A stretch of 49,436 nucleotides of DNA from Candidatus Caccoplasma merdipullorum (GTDB lineage: Bacteria; Bacteroidota; Bacteroidia; Bacteroidales; G3-4614): assembly GCA_017694415.1 (NCBI GenBank), contig JADIMW010000022.1, positions 1 to 49,436 of the forward strand, written 5' to 3'. Positions within the stretch are counted from its first letter, which is position 1. Every line of letters starts with the position of its first letter. The translations under genes and the position numbers were made by a program. Below the pieces are notes generated by a model. That model saw only the letters and a list, made by a program, of their open reading frames with translations. It did no database searches and was not told where the DNA came from. Positions 10,294 through 20,404 of the stretch are shown here, piece by piece.

Positions 10294-11115
10294 TTATTTG
10301 TTTCCGCGGTCTATTATAAACCACGGATTGGTTAAATCGGCTTTGTTATATGATAATGGCGTGTTTCCATCGACAAGCGTGCATTTAAGCCCCATGGCGC
10401 GCGCTATGCCGTCTCCGGCTGCCGTATCCCACTCCATTGTCGGTGCGAATCTCGGATAGACGTCGGCCTTTCCTTCGCATACGAGGCATATTTTCAATGA
10501 ACTTCCGGCACTTACGGTAACAAGCTGCGGATATGTTTTTTTCCTGTCGTTGATAAACTCTTCGGTTTCGGCCGACAAATGCGAACGGGATGCTACAACG
10601 GTATATGCTCTTTCTTCGCCGTCGGTTACAGGCAGTTGTCTGCTACGCGATATTATTTCGTCGCAACTGTCGGACGGCAATACGTTCTCTGCTTTTCTGC
10701 TGCCGAACCCCTTATATCCGAAATATATCGTGTTTTTTACGGGGACATATATAACTCCGAGTATCGGCTCTGATTTCTCCACCAGTGCGATATTGACAGT
10801 AAATTCGCCGTTTCTTTTTATAAATTCCTTTGTGCCGTCGAGCGGATCGACCACCCACAACAGAGACCACGCCTTGCGCTCTTCGTAAGGACTGTTCTTT
10901 ATCTCTTCACAGAGAACCGGTATTTTCGTTTTGGAAAGATATGAAGAAATTATTGCGTCGGATTTTTTGTCGGCTATCGTGAGCGGCGAGTTATCCGATT
11001 TCATTTCCACTCCGAAATCGGAACTTTCGTCGGTATATATATCCATTATCCCTTTTCCGGCCTGTACTGCCGCACTTATAGCCAGTTTCAGCAGCATATC
11101 AAGATTATTTTCCAT
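10294..11115 (-). CDS. cysQ: 3'(2'),5'-bisphosphate nucleotidase
   Basis: Inositol-phosphatase fold motif LLWVVDPLDGTKEFIKRNGEFTVNIALVE and EWDTAAGDGIARAMG. Confidence 0.92.
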   Translation of the reverse strand: MENNLDMLLKLAISAAVQAGKGIMDIYTDESSDFGVEMKSDNSPLTIADKKSDAIISSYLSKTKIPVLCEEIKNSPYEERKAWSLLWVVDPLDGTKEFIKRNGEFTVNIALVEKSEPILGVIYVPVKNTIYFGYKGFGSRKAENVLPSDSCDEIISRSRQLPVTDGEERAYTVVASRSHLSAETEEFINDRKKTYPQLVTVSAGSSLKICLVCEGKADVYPRFAPTMEWDTAAGDGIARAMGLKCTLVDGNTPLSYNKADLTNPWFIIDRGNK

Positions 11116-11305
11116 TCTGCACAAATTTTAAAATATAGCATGTTTTACGTTTCCGTAAAGGATTTTCGAATAAAACCCTTTAGCCGGGATTTGGAACAGC
11201 ATTGCCCACAATACGCATAATGCCATACAAATATTTAACTGCCAGAATGTTAATTTTACATCCGGCCGCAATTGCATATCTGTACTATAATAAGATATAC
11301 AGCCG

Positions 11306-11313
11306 CAAAGGTA
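11306..11313 (-). promoter_or_regulatory. candidate -7 element (TACCTTTG) for the cysQ operon, about 190 nt leader
   Basis: Minus-strand TAcCTTTG; no TTTG -33 box recognised. Confidence 0.35.
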
Positions 11314-11447
11314 CTAAATAAATCGTTACGGAGGAAATATATGCGAAATATATATAAGTGTTTGTTATCATCTTTTTTGATATTTGTCAATCCAAGCGTT
11401 ATGACTACTTTTAGGCAAAATTTTTCAAAGCATAACAGAGTGTCGAG

Positions 11448-12683
11448 ATGCCAGATATTAACAGATATGTCCTACCTAACGGTTTGCGAATTGTACACAG
11501 TTACAATCCTCTGACGGAGATTGTTGCGGTAAATGTCCTTTATAACGTCGGTGGTAAAAACGATTGTAACGGCAAAAGCGGGTGTGCCCACCTTCTGGAG
11601 CATTTGATGTTCGGAGGGTCGGAAAACGTCCCGAACTTTGATACCGTGCTTCAAAATGCAGGAGGTGAAAACAACGCATACACTACGGCCGACATAACCA
11701 ATTATTACGATATTGTCCCTGCACACAACTTAGAAACTGCCCTATGGGTAGAGAGCGACAGGATGTCATTTCTAAACCTTAACGACAAGACGTTATCGGT
11801 ACAACGAAGCGTTGTAACAGAGGAGTTTAAACAAAGGAACTTAAACCGTCCGTATGGCGACGCATCATACCTGTACCGAAAAACTGCATATAAGAAGCAT
11901 CCTTATCGCAACAGGGTAATAGGCAACAGCATATCGCATATTAATTCCATAACGCTTGATGATATAAAAAATTACTATAAACAATATTATGCGCCCGACA
12001 ACGCGATTCTGTCGATAGTGGGCAACGTAAAATTCGAACAGTGTATAAATCTTGTCGAAAAATGGTTTGCTCAACTCAGTCCGTCCGGCCTTAAAAGACC
12101 GGAAATTCCGGAAGAGCCGAAGCAGAAAAAGTCGCGCGAGATAAGTGTCTGTCGCAAAGTCCGGGCTAACGCCATATACAAAGTCTGGCATATTCCCGGG
12201 CGAACGGACGATTGTTACCCCTGTATCGATTTGATTTCCGACATACTTGCCAACGGTAAATCTTCACGTCTCAAAACAAAGCTGTTAAAGAATAAACGGT
12301 TGTTTTTTTCAATAGACGCATCGGTAACCGGCGATATTGACCCCGGACTGCTGATTGTAAGCGGATTTCTGCTTCCGGGTGTAAAGATGGAGGATGCCGA
12401 CGATGCAATAGAGTGCGAGATTGAAAAATTGCTGTTGCAAAAGGTGTCCAACCACGAATTAAAAAAGGTGGTTAATAAATTCGAATCGTCGGAACTTTTT
12501 GACAGGACGGATAATGCCGAATATGCCGCACGTCTCGCGTACAGCGAGCTGTTGGGCAATGCCTGTAATCTGGCTTCGCTTACCGACAGATACAGAGCGG
12601 TAAAATGTACGGACATTATGCATGCAGCCGAAAAATTTTTAATTCCGTCCAACTGTACCACATTGTATTACAATGCAATTTGA
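11448..12683 (+). CDS. M16 family zinc metallopeptidase
   Basis: HxxEH motif HLLEHLMFGG and NNAYTTADITNYYDIVP...LETALWVESDRM. Confidence 0.92.
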   Translation: MPDINRYVLPNGLRIVHSYNPLTEIVAVNVLYNVGGKNDCNGKSGCAHLLEHLMFGGSENVPNFDTVLQNAGGENNAYTTADITNYYDIVPAHNLETALWVESDRMSFLNLNDKTLSVQRSVVTEEFKQRNLNRPYGDASYLYRKTAYKKHPYRNRVIGNSISHINSITLDDIKNYYKQYYAPDNAILSIVGNVKFEQCINLVEKWFAQLSPSGLKRPEIPEEPKQKKSREISVCRKVRANAIYKVWHIPGRTDDCYPCIDLISDILANGKSSRLKTKLLKNKRLFFSIDASVTGDIDPGLLIVSGFLLPGVKMEDADDAIECEIEKLLLQKVSNHELKKVVNKFESSELFDRTDNAEYAARLAYSELLGNACNLASLTDRYRAVKCTDIMHAAEKFLIPSNCTTLYYNAI

Positions 12684-12691
12684 AATATTAA

Positions 12692-12717
12692 CAGTTTTTT
12701 TCGCATATAAAAAACTG
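12692..12717 (+). terminator. hairpin terminator after M16 peptidase
   Basis: CAGTTTTTT / AAAAAACTG stem, 8-nt loop TCGCATAT. Confidence 0.5.
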
Positions 12718-12747
12718 CATAATATTTTAATAGATAAATAAAATCCT

Positions 12748-12755
12748 TATTTTTG
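12748..12755 (+). promoter_or_regulatory. -7 element TATTTTTG upstream of the DUF349 gene
   Basis: Matches TAnnTTTG about 115 nt upstream of the start. Confidence 0.4.
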
Positions 12756-12868
12756 CCCTAAATAAACAACGTAAATAGGAGATGACGGCGGTTTTACAAT
12801 CCGGCGCGTAAAGTAATGCGCTTTAATAAACGCCGAAGAGGAGCATCATTCATAAAAAGCTAATAAAT

Positions 12869-14791
12869 ATGACTGAACTAAAAGAGACGGTTTTACCGGA
12901 GATGGAAAACGAAGGAAAAGATATGGTTGAGAATGAAATTCCCGTCGAATCGGGAACTGCACTTCCTGCAGATAATGAATCAGATGAGGTAAACGACATG
13001 ACGGATTCTTTGCAAGAGGAGTCTGACATGGCTTCGGAATCCGACGAACCGTCTGCCGATATAGAGACAGAGGAGGTCAAACCCAACTTGTCAAGACAAC
13101 AAATTGTTGAACGTCTCGAAACTCTTATAAATTCATCGGTTGAAGAAGTTAAAGATGAAATAGAGTATTTGAAACAGTGCTACTATAAATTGCGCAAGCA
13201 AGAGGTTGAGTCCGAAAAGGCTCGACACAACGCCGATACGCAGGACGATGCCGATACTGAATTCGTACCGGCCTCCGATGTTTTTGAAGAGAGGCTGAAA
13301 AATGCATTGCAGGTATATAAGGAAAAGAAAGCCAGATTCCTCGCGGAGTTGGAAGAGTTGCGAGCCAAGAATCTGGAGCGTAAACAGGCGATATTGGATG
13401 AAATGTCGAAAATCATAAACGATTCCGACAACATAAACAAACGCTATAACGAATTCCAGCAGTTACAACAGACGTTCAAGGAGATAACCGATATACCCGC
13501 ATCTGCCGTAAACCAAATGTGGAAAAACTTTCAGCACAGCGTGGAACAGTTCTACGATATGTTGAAAATAAACAAGGAACTCCGCGATTACGACTTCAAG
13601 AAGAATCTCGAACAGAAAACGACTATATGTAAAGCTGCAGAAGCATTGACCGAATCGGACGATATAATCGCAGCATTCAAGGAGTTGCAACACCTTCACG
13701 ATGAATGGCGCAATATAGGCCCGGTTGAAAGAGACCTGCGCGAACAGATTTGGAACAGGTTCAAAGACGCATCGACCGTAATAAGCAAACGTTATCAGGC
13801 TCACTTCGAAGCGATAAAGGAAAAAGAGAAGGAGAACGAAGAGGCAAAGATAAAATTATGCGAGAAAGTAGAAGGGATTGCCACTGACGAACTGAAAAGT
13901 TTCCAGTCTTGGGAAGATAAGACAAAAGAGATTGTGGACATTCAGGCCGAATGGAAACAGATAGGTTATACGTCGAGGAAAAAAAGCAGCCAATTGTATG
14001 AGCGCTTCAGAAATGCATGCGACATATTCTTTAAGAAGAAATCGGAATACTATAAAACCGTAAAAAGCGAATTCGCAAAAAACCTCGAACAAAAGAGGGC
14101 TTTATGCGAAAAGGCGGAAGAAATGAAAGAGAGTACCGAATGGCAAAAAACGACTGAAAAATATATAGCTCTTCAAAAGGAGTGGAAGACCGTGGGTGCC
14201 GTTCCGCGCAAATATTCCGACGCTTTATGGAAACGTTTTATTTCCGCATGCGATTACTTCTTCGAACGCAAGGCAAAAGAGACTGCCGGACAAATGGAGA
14301 TTGAAAAATCCAATCTGGCGGCAAAACAGGCTATTATCGAAAAGATATTGGCTATCGATACCGACATGGAAGGGAAGGAGGCCGAAGCCGAACTGCGCAG
14401 TCTGATAGCCGAATGGAACAACATAGGATTCGTCCCGTTCAAAGAAAAGGACAAACTGAACAAAGCATTTAAAGCTGCATTGGACAAGCAGTTTGAAAAA
14501 TTCAACATACAGAACCGAAATGCCCGACTCAGTGCATTTGCTTCGACAATAAAAGATATTTCCGGAGGGAATGGCTCTAAATTGCACAGTGAGAGAGACC
14601 GCTTGTTAAGAACTTACGACCGTATGAAGGCCGAACTCCAGACATACGAAAACAATATGGGATTTTTCAGCATATCCTCCAAACAGGGTAATAATATCGT
14701 AAAGGAGATAGAAAGGAAAATCAAGAAATTGAAAGACGACATGCAGCTGGTCATTCAGAAAATAGAGATGATCGACGAAAACATGAAGTAG
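12869..14791 (+). CDS. DUF349 domain-containing protein
   Basis: Repeated WK-x-IG / RF-x-x-ac-x-x-FF coiled-coil units (EWKQIGYTSRKKSSQLYERFRNACDIFF; EWKTVGAVPRKYSDALWKRFISACDYFF); acidic N-terminus. Confidence 0.88.
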   Translation: MTELKETVLPEMENEGKDMVENEIPVESGTALPADNESDEVNDMTDSLQEESDMASESDEPSADIETEEVKPNLSRQQIVERLETLINSSVEEVKDEIEYLKQCYYKLRKQEVESEKARHNADTQDDADTEFVPASDVFEERLKNALQVYKEKKARFLAELEELRAKNLERKQAILDEMSKIINDSDNINKRYNEFQQLQQTFKEITDIPASAVNQMWKNFQHSVEQFYDMLKINKELRDYDFKKNLEQKTTICKAAEALTESDDIIAAFKELQHLHDEWRNIGPVERDLREQIWNRFKDASTVISKRYQAHFEAIKEKEKENEEAKIKLCEKVEGIATDELKSFQSWEDKTKEIVDIQAEWKQIGYTSRKKSSQLYERFRNACDIFFKKKSEYYKTVKSEFAKNLEQKRALCEKAEEMKESTEWQKTTEKYIALQKEWKTVGAVPRKYSDALWKRFISACDYFFERKAKETAGQMEIEKSNLAAKQAIIEKILAIDTDMEGKEAEAELRSLIAEWNNIGFVPFKEKDKLNKAFKAALDKQFEKFNIQNRNARLSAFASTIKDISGGNGSKLHSERDRLLRTYDRMKAELQTYENNMGFFSISSKQGNNIVKEIERKIKKLKDDMQLVIQKIEMIDENMK

Positions 14792-14834
14792 GACTGGAAA
14801 ACCCTATTGTAGTTTTTTATCGCGTTCTGCGAGT

Positions 14835-16223
14835 ATGAGCAAAAGAAGAAAGGGGCAACTTATAAAGGTAATTGTAACTGTCGGGGATTTTATCTGTATA
14901 AACATGGTATATATCCTCGCATGTCTGCTATTGCCTCACGATTTAATCGATTCGTTCAACCGCAAAATAGTGTGGTTCGTCTTGAATATCGCTTATATCC
15001 CGGTAAACATAATGTTCCGCGATGTTCACAACAACCGTGTAACATACATTGACGAACTGTTGCTGACAACGACAAAATCGGTATTGCTCTATTTCCTGAT
15101 ATTCTTGTCTCTCTCGATGTTCCTGCAATTCGAGATAAAGGCAAAAACGCTTGCAATCTTTTTCGTAGGACTTTATGCGACACTCAACCTCTGGTGGATA
15201 ATCGTAAACAGGTTGCTGAAATTCTACCGGCGGAAAGGATACAACTTCAGACGCGTGGTGATAGTTGGTGCCGGAAAAACCGGGATAATGCTATACAACG
15301 AATTGTGTTCCGACATGGGATACGGATATAAGTTCCTCGGTTTTTTCGATGACAATCCTGCTGATGTTGATAAAGAAATAAAGCCGTATCTGATAGGCAA
15401 CACAGGGGATGTGGAAGAGTTTTGCAAGAAAAATAATGTCGATGAAATATTCTGCTCTCTGCCGGGCTCTCAGGACAACAAGATAATAAACCTGATACAA
15501 ATATCCGAACGCAATACAATGCGGTTTTACATCGTTCCTGAAATACGCCGCTATGTATTGCGCCGTTTGAATTTCCAAACATTAGGAGCGATACCTCTGT
15601 TCTCTGTACGGGAAGAACCGTTGCAAAACTGGGGATTCAGATTGGTAAAGCGGCTTATGGATATAATTATTTCCGGAATAGTACTGTTGCTGTCGCCCTT
15701 ATGGTATATACCTATAGCAATCGCCGTGAAGCGTTCCTCACCGGGTCCTGTACTGTTCAAACAAAAACGCACGGGGTTGATGGGAAAAGAGTTCGAGTGT
15801 CTGAAGTTCAGAACGATGAAAGTAAACAATGAGTGCGATACAAAACAGGCAGAAAGAGGAGACGACAGAATTACCCCGATAGGGAAATTCCTACGTAAAA
15901 CGAGTCTGGACGAGTTTCCGCAATTCATAAACATCTTTAAGGGGGAAATGTCCGTAGTAGGGCCACGTCCCCACATGCTCAAACACACAGAAGAATATTC
16001 CGCCATAATAGACAAATACATGGTGCGACACTTTATAAAGCCGGGGCTTACAGGTTGGGCTCAAGTGAACGGATACAGAGGAGAGACCAAAGAATTGTCG
16101 CAAATGGAAATGCGTATAAAACACGATATATGGTACATAGAACACTGGAATCTTCTGTTGGATATAAAAATAATACTCCTTACGATATGGCAGGCCATAA
16201 AGGGAGATGACAATGCATTTTGA
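14835..16223 (+). CDS. undecaprenyl-phosphate glucose phosphotransferase (WcaJ-like)
   Basis: CoA-binding-like domain plus bacterial sugar transferase: KRLMDIIISGIVLLLSPLW, LKFRTMK, GKFLRKTSLDEFPQFINIFKGEMSVVGPRPH. Confidence 0.93.
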   Translation: MSKRRKGQLIKVIVTVGDFICINMVYILACLLLPHDLIDSFNRKIVWFVLNIAYIPVNIMFRDVHNNRVTYIDELLLTTTKSVLLYFLIFLSLSMFLQFEIKAKTLAIFFVGLYATLNLWWIIVNRLLKFYRRKGYNFRRVVIVGAGKTGIMLYNELCSDMGYGYKFLGFFDDNPADVDKEIKPYLIGNTGDVEEFCKKNNVDEIFCSLPGSQDNKIINLIQISERNTMRFYIVPEIRRYVLRRLNFQTLGAIPLFSVREEPLQNWGFRLVKRLMDIIISGIVLLLSPLWYIPIAIAVKRSSPGPVLFKQKRTGLMGKEFECLKFRTMKVNNECDTKQAERGDDRITPIGKFLRKTSLDEFPQFINIFKGEMSVVGPRPHMLKHTEEYSAIIDKYMVRHFIKPGLTGWAQVNGYRGETKELSQMEMRIKHDIWYIEHWNLLLDIKIILLTIWQAIKGDDNAF

Positions 16224-16244
16224 AACAACTAACAACGATATAAC

Positions 16245-17561
16245 GTGAAAATAGCAGTAGTCGGAACCGGATACGTAGGTTTGGTAAGCGGTGCCTGTTT
16301 TGCCGAAATGGGCAACAATGTAGTTTGCGTCGATATAGACAAGGATAAAATAGCAAACCTCAACAGCGGCATAATACCAATATATGAACCGGGGTTGGAA
16401 GAAATGGTGAAAAAGAATTGTAGAGAAGGGAGACTCCGTTTCTCTACGGAACTAACCTCCGTAATAGACGGTCTCGAAATACTGTTTTGCGCCGTAGGGA
16501 CTCCACCTGCAAAAGACGGCAGCGCAGATTTGACATACGTTATGGAACTTGCCTCGCAAATAGGGCAATGCATGACGGGATATCTGCTTGTCGTAACCAA
16601 AAGTACCGTACCGGTAGGAACTTCGATAAAAGTAAAAGACGCCATAAGACAGGAACTGGATAAACGAGGATTGAATATAGAATTTGATGTAGCCTCAAAT
16701 CCGGAATTCCTTAAAGAAGGAAACGCCGTTAAAGACTTTATGAGTCCCGACCGCGTAGTGGTAGGTATTGAGAGCGAAAAGGCACGCGACATTCTTACGC
16801 GCCTCTACAAGCCGTTCCTGATAAACAATTTCAGAGTGATGTTTATGGACATAGCATCCTCCGAGATGACCAAATACGCATCAAACGCAATGCTCGCCAC
16901 CCGCATCAGTTTCATGAACAACATAGCCAACCTGTGCGAGCAGGTAGGCGCAGATATAACCCATGTCCGCGCAGGCATGGGCGGAGACGGACGCATAGGC
17001 AACAAGTTTTTATATGCCGGTATAGGATATGGAGGTTCATGTTTTCCGAAAGACATACGGGCATTGATAAAAACCGGAGAAGAGAACGGCGTGGAAATGA
17101 CCGTTCTGAAGGCCGTAGAGAGCGTAAACGACAACCAGAAAAAGGTCTTGTACAATAAGTTCCTGAAACACTTCAAAGGAGACATAGCCGATAAACGAGT
17201 AGCTGTTTGGGGACTGTCGTTCAAACCGGAAACTGATGACATGCGCGACGCTCCGTCGTTGGACATAATAAAAGCGTTGATAACATCCGGTTGCACCATA
17301 ACAGCATACGACCCGATAGCCGTAAAAACGGCACAGAAGATATTCGAAGAGACATCGATAACCTACGCAAAAGACATGTACGAAGCGGTTAATAACGCCG
17401 ATGTACTTATGATGCTGACAGAGTGGAAGCAATTCAGAATGCCCGACTGGAACGATATTATGAAACGTATGCGGACGCCGTATATACTCGACGGCCGCAA
17501 CATATACGAAAAAGAATACCTCACATCCCTTGGCTTCTGTTATGAAGGGATAGGCAGGTAA
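16245..17561 (+). CDS. ugd: UDP-glucose 6-dehydrogenase
   Basis: GTGYVGLVSGACFAEMGNNVVCVDID and GYGGSCFPKDIRAL catalytic Cys motif. Confidence 0.95.
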   Translation: MKIAVVGTGYVGLVSGACFAEMGNNVVCVDIDKDKIANLNSGIIPIYEPGLEEMVKKNCREGRLRFSTELTSVIDGLEILFCAVGTPPAKDGSADLTYVMELASQIGQCMTGYLLVVTKSTVPVGTSIKVKDAIRQELDKRGLNIEFDVASNPEFLKEGNAVKDFMSPDRVVVGIESEKARDILTRLYKPFLINNFRVMFMDIASSEMTKYASNAMLATRISFMNNIANLCEQVGADITHVRAGMGGDGRIGNKFLYAGIGYGGSCFPKDIRALIKTGEENGVEMTVLKAVESVNDNQKKVLYNKFLKHFKGDIADKRVAVWGLSFKPETDDMRDAPSLDIIKALITSGCTITAYDPIAVKTAQKIFEETSITYAKDMYEAVNNADVLMMLTEWKQFRMPDWNDIMKRMRTPYILDGRNIYEKEYLTSLGFCYEGIGR

Positions 17562-17627
17562 CGTAAAACGGCAGCTCCCCCCTGCCCTACCTTTTTAAGC
17601 GTGAGCCGAACAAGCCGAGCCACACCG

Positions 17628-18611
17628 TTATTCAAAGCGGCTTCCTTCGGGTATTTTAAAGCCGCGCAGAAGTTCTTCCACGCCCAACCGTTTTTTCCCG
17701 GGCAACTGCAGGGAGAGGATATTCAAGCATCCTTGTTTGCATGCGACAGAAAGTTGTTTTTTATTATCGGAACGGATATTCCCGGGTATATTCTGTCCAT
17801 CGGTGCTGTCTATTGCCGTATCGAATATTTTTACCTGCATACTCTCTCCGTCGGGAAAAACGAGCGTACTCCATGCTCCGGGATACGGTGAGAGTCCCCT
17901 TATCATATTCCGCACATCTACCGCATCTTTGTCCCATATTATATGGCAGTCTTCTTTGAAAATCTTGGGTGCAACCCGCAACACAGAAGAGCCTTCTATC
18001 AGCGCCGACTGCTCTACGGGAGATACAGTACCGGCAGCTATGGCATCGACAGTATCCGTTACCATTTCAGCTCCTATCGTCATAAGCCTGTCGTGCAGCG
18101 TGCCGGCATTATCGCTGTCCAAAATAGGTGTCTTACGCTGCATGATTATTTTACCCGTATCTATATCGTGTGTAAGGAAAAATGTCGTTACGCCAGTCTC
18201 CGTATCCCCGTTCATTATGGCGCGGTTTATGGGAGCTGCTCCTCTGTATTGAGGAAGGAGCGAAGCGTGCAGATTGAATGTACCCATACGGGGCATGTTC
18301 CATACCGCTTCGGGCAACATTCTGAAAGCCACGACAATCTGCAAATCGGCATCCAACGCCCGCAGTTCAGTCAAAAACGTATCGTCTTTCAACTTCTCCG
18401 GCTGCAGCAGTTTCAATCCTGCCGACAATGCATATTCCTTTACTGCCGAATAGTGCAGTTTCTGACCGCGTCCAGCAGGTTTGTCGGGCATTGTTATTAC
18501 AGCCACGACATTATACCCTCCTTCCACAAGACGTTTTAACGACTCCACTGCAAAATCGGGAGTCCCCATGAATACTATGCGAATTTCCTTACTGTTCATT
18601 TTATTTGTCAA
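17628..18611 (-). CDS. fmt: methionyl-tRNA formyltransferase
   Basis: RIVFMGTPDFAVESLKRL, NLHASLLPQYRGAAPINRAI, TGVTTFFLTHDIDTG. Confidence 0.96.
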   Translation of the reverse strand: MTNKMNSKEIRIVFMGTPDFAVESLKRLVEGGYNVVAVITMPDKPAGRGQKLHYSAVKEYALSAGLKLLQPEKLKDDTFLTELRALDADLQIVVAFRMLPEAVWNMPRMGTFNLHASLLPQYRGAAPINRAIMNGDTETGVTTFFLTHDIDTGKIIMQRKTPILDSDNAGTLHDRLMTIGAEMVTDTVDAIAAGTVSPVEQSALIEGSSVLRVAPKIFKEDCHIIWDKDAVDVRNMIRGLSPYPGAWSTLVFPDGESMQVKIFDTAIDSTDGQNIPGNIRSDNKKQLSVACKQGCLNILSLQLPGKKRLGVEELLRGFKIPEGSRFE

Positions 18612-20404
18612 TCTTCGGAATAATGTACCAATACTCTGCGGTACGAATTGAATATCTTCGATTTTGAAACGAATCCTACGTATTTCCCGTTTTCAACAAC
18701 CGGCAGATTCCACGCATTGGTGTCGTCGAACACTTTCATTACCTGCTCCATTGTACAACCGAGTTCTATCTTTGCCGGAGGGGAAACCATAAACTTCCGG
18801 ACTTTAAAACGGTCGTACAGTTTGGGGCGGAACATTATGTTGCGTATGTCATCCAACACTACTATCCCGAGCAGGGTATTGTCGTTGTCTATGACCGGGA
18901 AAATATTTCTGCGGGATTTGGAAATTACCTTTACCATCTCGCCCAACGTCATATCGGGCGTTACCGTAAGCAAATCGCGCTCTATAACACTGTCCATTTT
19001 CAACAGGGTAAGGACGGTTTTATCTTTATGGTGGGTTATAAGTTCCCCTTTTTGTGCGAGACGATATGTATATAAACTGTAATTGTTGAATATCCTGACT
19101 GTTCCGTATGCCGATAAGGAGGCTATCATAAGGGGCAAGAAGAGTGAATATCCGCCGGTAAGTTCTGCCGTAAGGAAGAGCGCCATTAACGGAGCGTGCA
19201 TTACTCCGGACATCACGGCAGCCATACCCATAAGCGCGAAATTACGCTCGGATATGGGATCGGGAAGCGGAACAAAATGATTGAAAACGTATGCGAACAA
19301 GAATCCGCTCATACACCCCATATAAAGGCTCGGCGCAAATGTACCTCCTACACCTCCTGCACCGTTTGTGGCTGCTGTGGCGAACGATTTCAGCAATATT
19401 ATCAATCCCACCATGACAGTCATTGTCCAGAAACTCTCCCTGTGCGAATAAAAGATACTTCCGTCGGTTATCGAAGTGGGGTCGCCGCTCAAAAGTTTCG
19501 TTATCGAATCATACCCCTCACCGTATAACGGAGGGAGGAAAAATATCGCACTGCTGAGGATTACCGAGCCGAGGCAGTATTTCAGCCACGGTTTTGAACT
19601 CAAATTTCCGAACAGCCGCTCCATAAGCAATATCATCTTCGTAAAATAGAGCGATACAAATCCGCAGAAAATTCCGAGTATCAACACAAACGGGAAACGC
19701 GATGCCTGCCATATATCGGTCTGGTCGAAACGGAATTCCGGCATAGGCCCGTTGAATATGTATATTACAGTGGCTGCCGTGGCTGCCGAAATCATCAGCG
19801 GCATTACCGATACCGTGGTAAGTTCCAGCATCAGGACTTCGATTGTAAACAGCAGCCCGGCAATCGGTGCTTTAAATATTGCAGCTATACCGGCAGCGGC
19901 TCCGCATCCCACCAGCAACATGAGCACTCGGGTATCCAATCGGAACAGACGCCCTACGTTAGAGCCTATCGCTGCCCCTGTATATACCATAGGAGCTTCG
20001 GCTCCGACAGAACCGCCGAATCCTATCGTAACGGAACTGGCTATTACCGAACTGTACATATTATGGGGCTTAAGGCGGCTTTTACGTTGCGATATGGCAT
20101 ACAGTACCCGCGTTACACCATGGCTGATATTGTCCTTTACGACATATTTTACAAACAATCCGGCTATCAAGACACCGATACACGGATACAGCAAATAGAG
20201 ATAATTGGCTCCGGTAAGTGAAAAATGTTCGGTAAGAGTATTCTGTATAAAATGAATCAGATATTTCAATACCATTGCCGCAATAGCGGCAAGAATACCG
20301 ATGATAAGGCTTAGAAACAGTATCAGATTCTTTTCCTTGATATGCTTCTCCCGCCATACGGCTACTTTCAGAAACCACTCATCGAATCTATCGTATAAAC
20401 TCAT
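18608..20404 (-). CDS. ClC-type chloride channel/antiporter with C-terminal CBS domains
   Basis: GFGGSVGAEAPMVYTGAAIGSNVGRLF, GAGGVGGTFAPSLYMG, CBS pair at C-terminus. Confidence 0.94.
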   Translation of the reverse strand: MSLYDRFDEWFLKVAVWREKHIKEKNLILFLSLIIGILAAIAAMVLKYLIHFIQNTLTEHFSLTGANYLYLLYPCIGVLIAGLFVKYVVKDNISHGVTRVLYAISQRKSRLKPHNMYSSVIASSVTIGFGGSVGAEAPMVYTGAAIGSNVGRLFRLDTRVLMLLVGCGAAAGIAAIFKAPIAGLLFTIEVLMLELTTVSVMPLMISAATAATVIYIFNGPMPEFRFDQTDIWQASRFPFVLILGIFCGFVSLYFTKMILLMERLFGNLSSKPWLKYCLGSVILSSAIFFLPPLYGEGYDSITKLLSGDPTSITDGSIFYSHRESFWTMTVMVGLIILLKSFATAATNGAGGVGGTFAPSLYMGCMSGFLFAYVFNHFVPLPDPISERNFALMGMAAVMSGVMHAPLMALFLTAELTGGYSLFLPLMIASLSAYGTVRIFNNYSLYTYRLAQKGELITHHKDKTVLTLLKMDSVIERDLLTVTPDMTLGEMVKVISKSRRNIFPVIDNDNTLLGIVVLDDIRNIMFRPKLYDRFKVRKFMVSPPAKIELGCTMEQVMKVFDDTNAWNLPVVENGKYVGFVSKSKIFNSYRRVLVHYSED

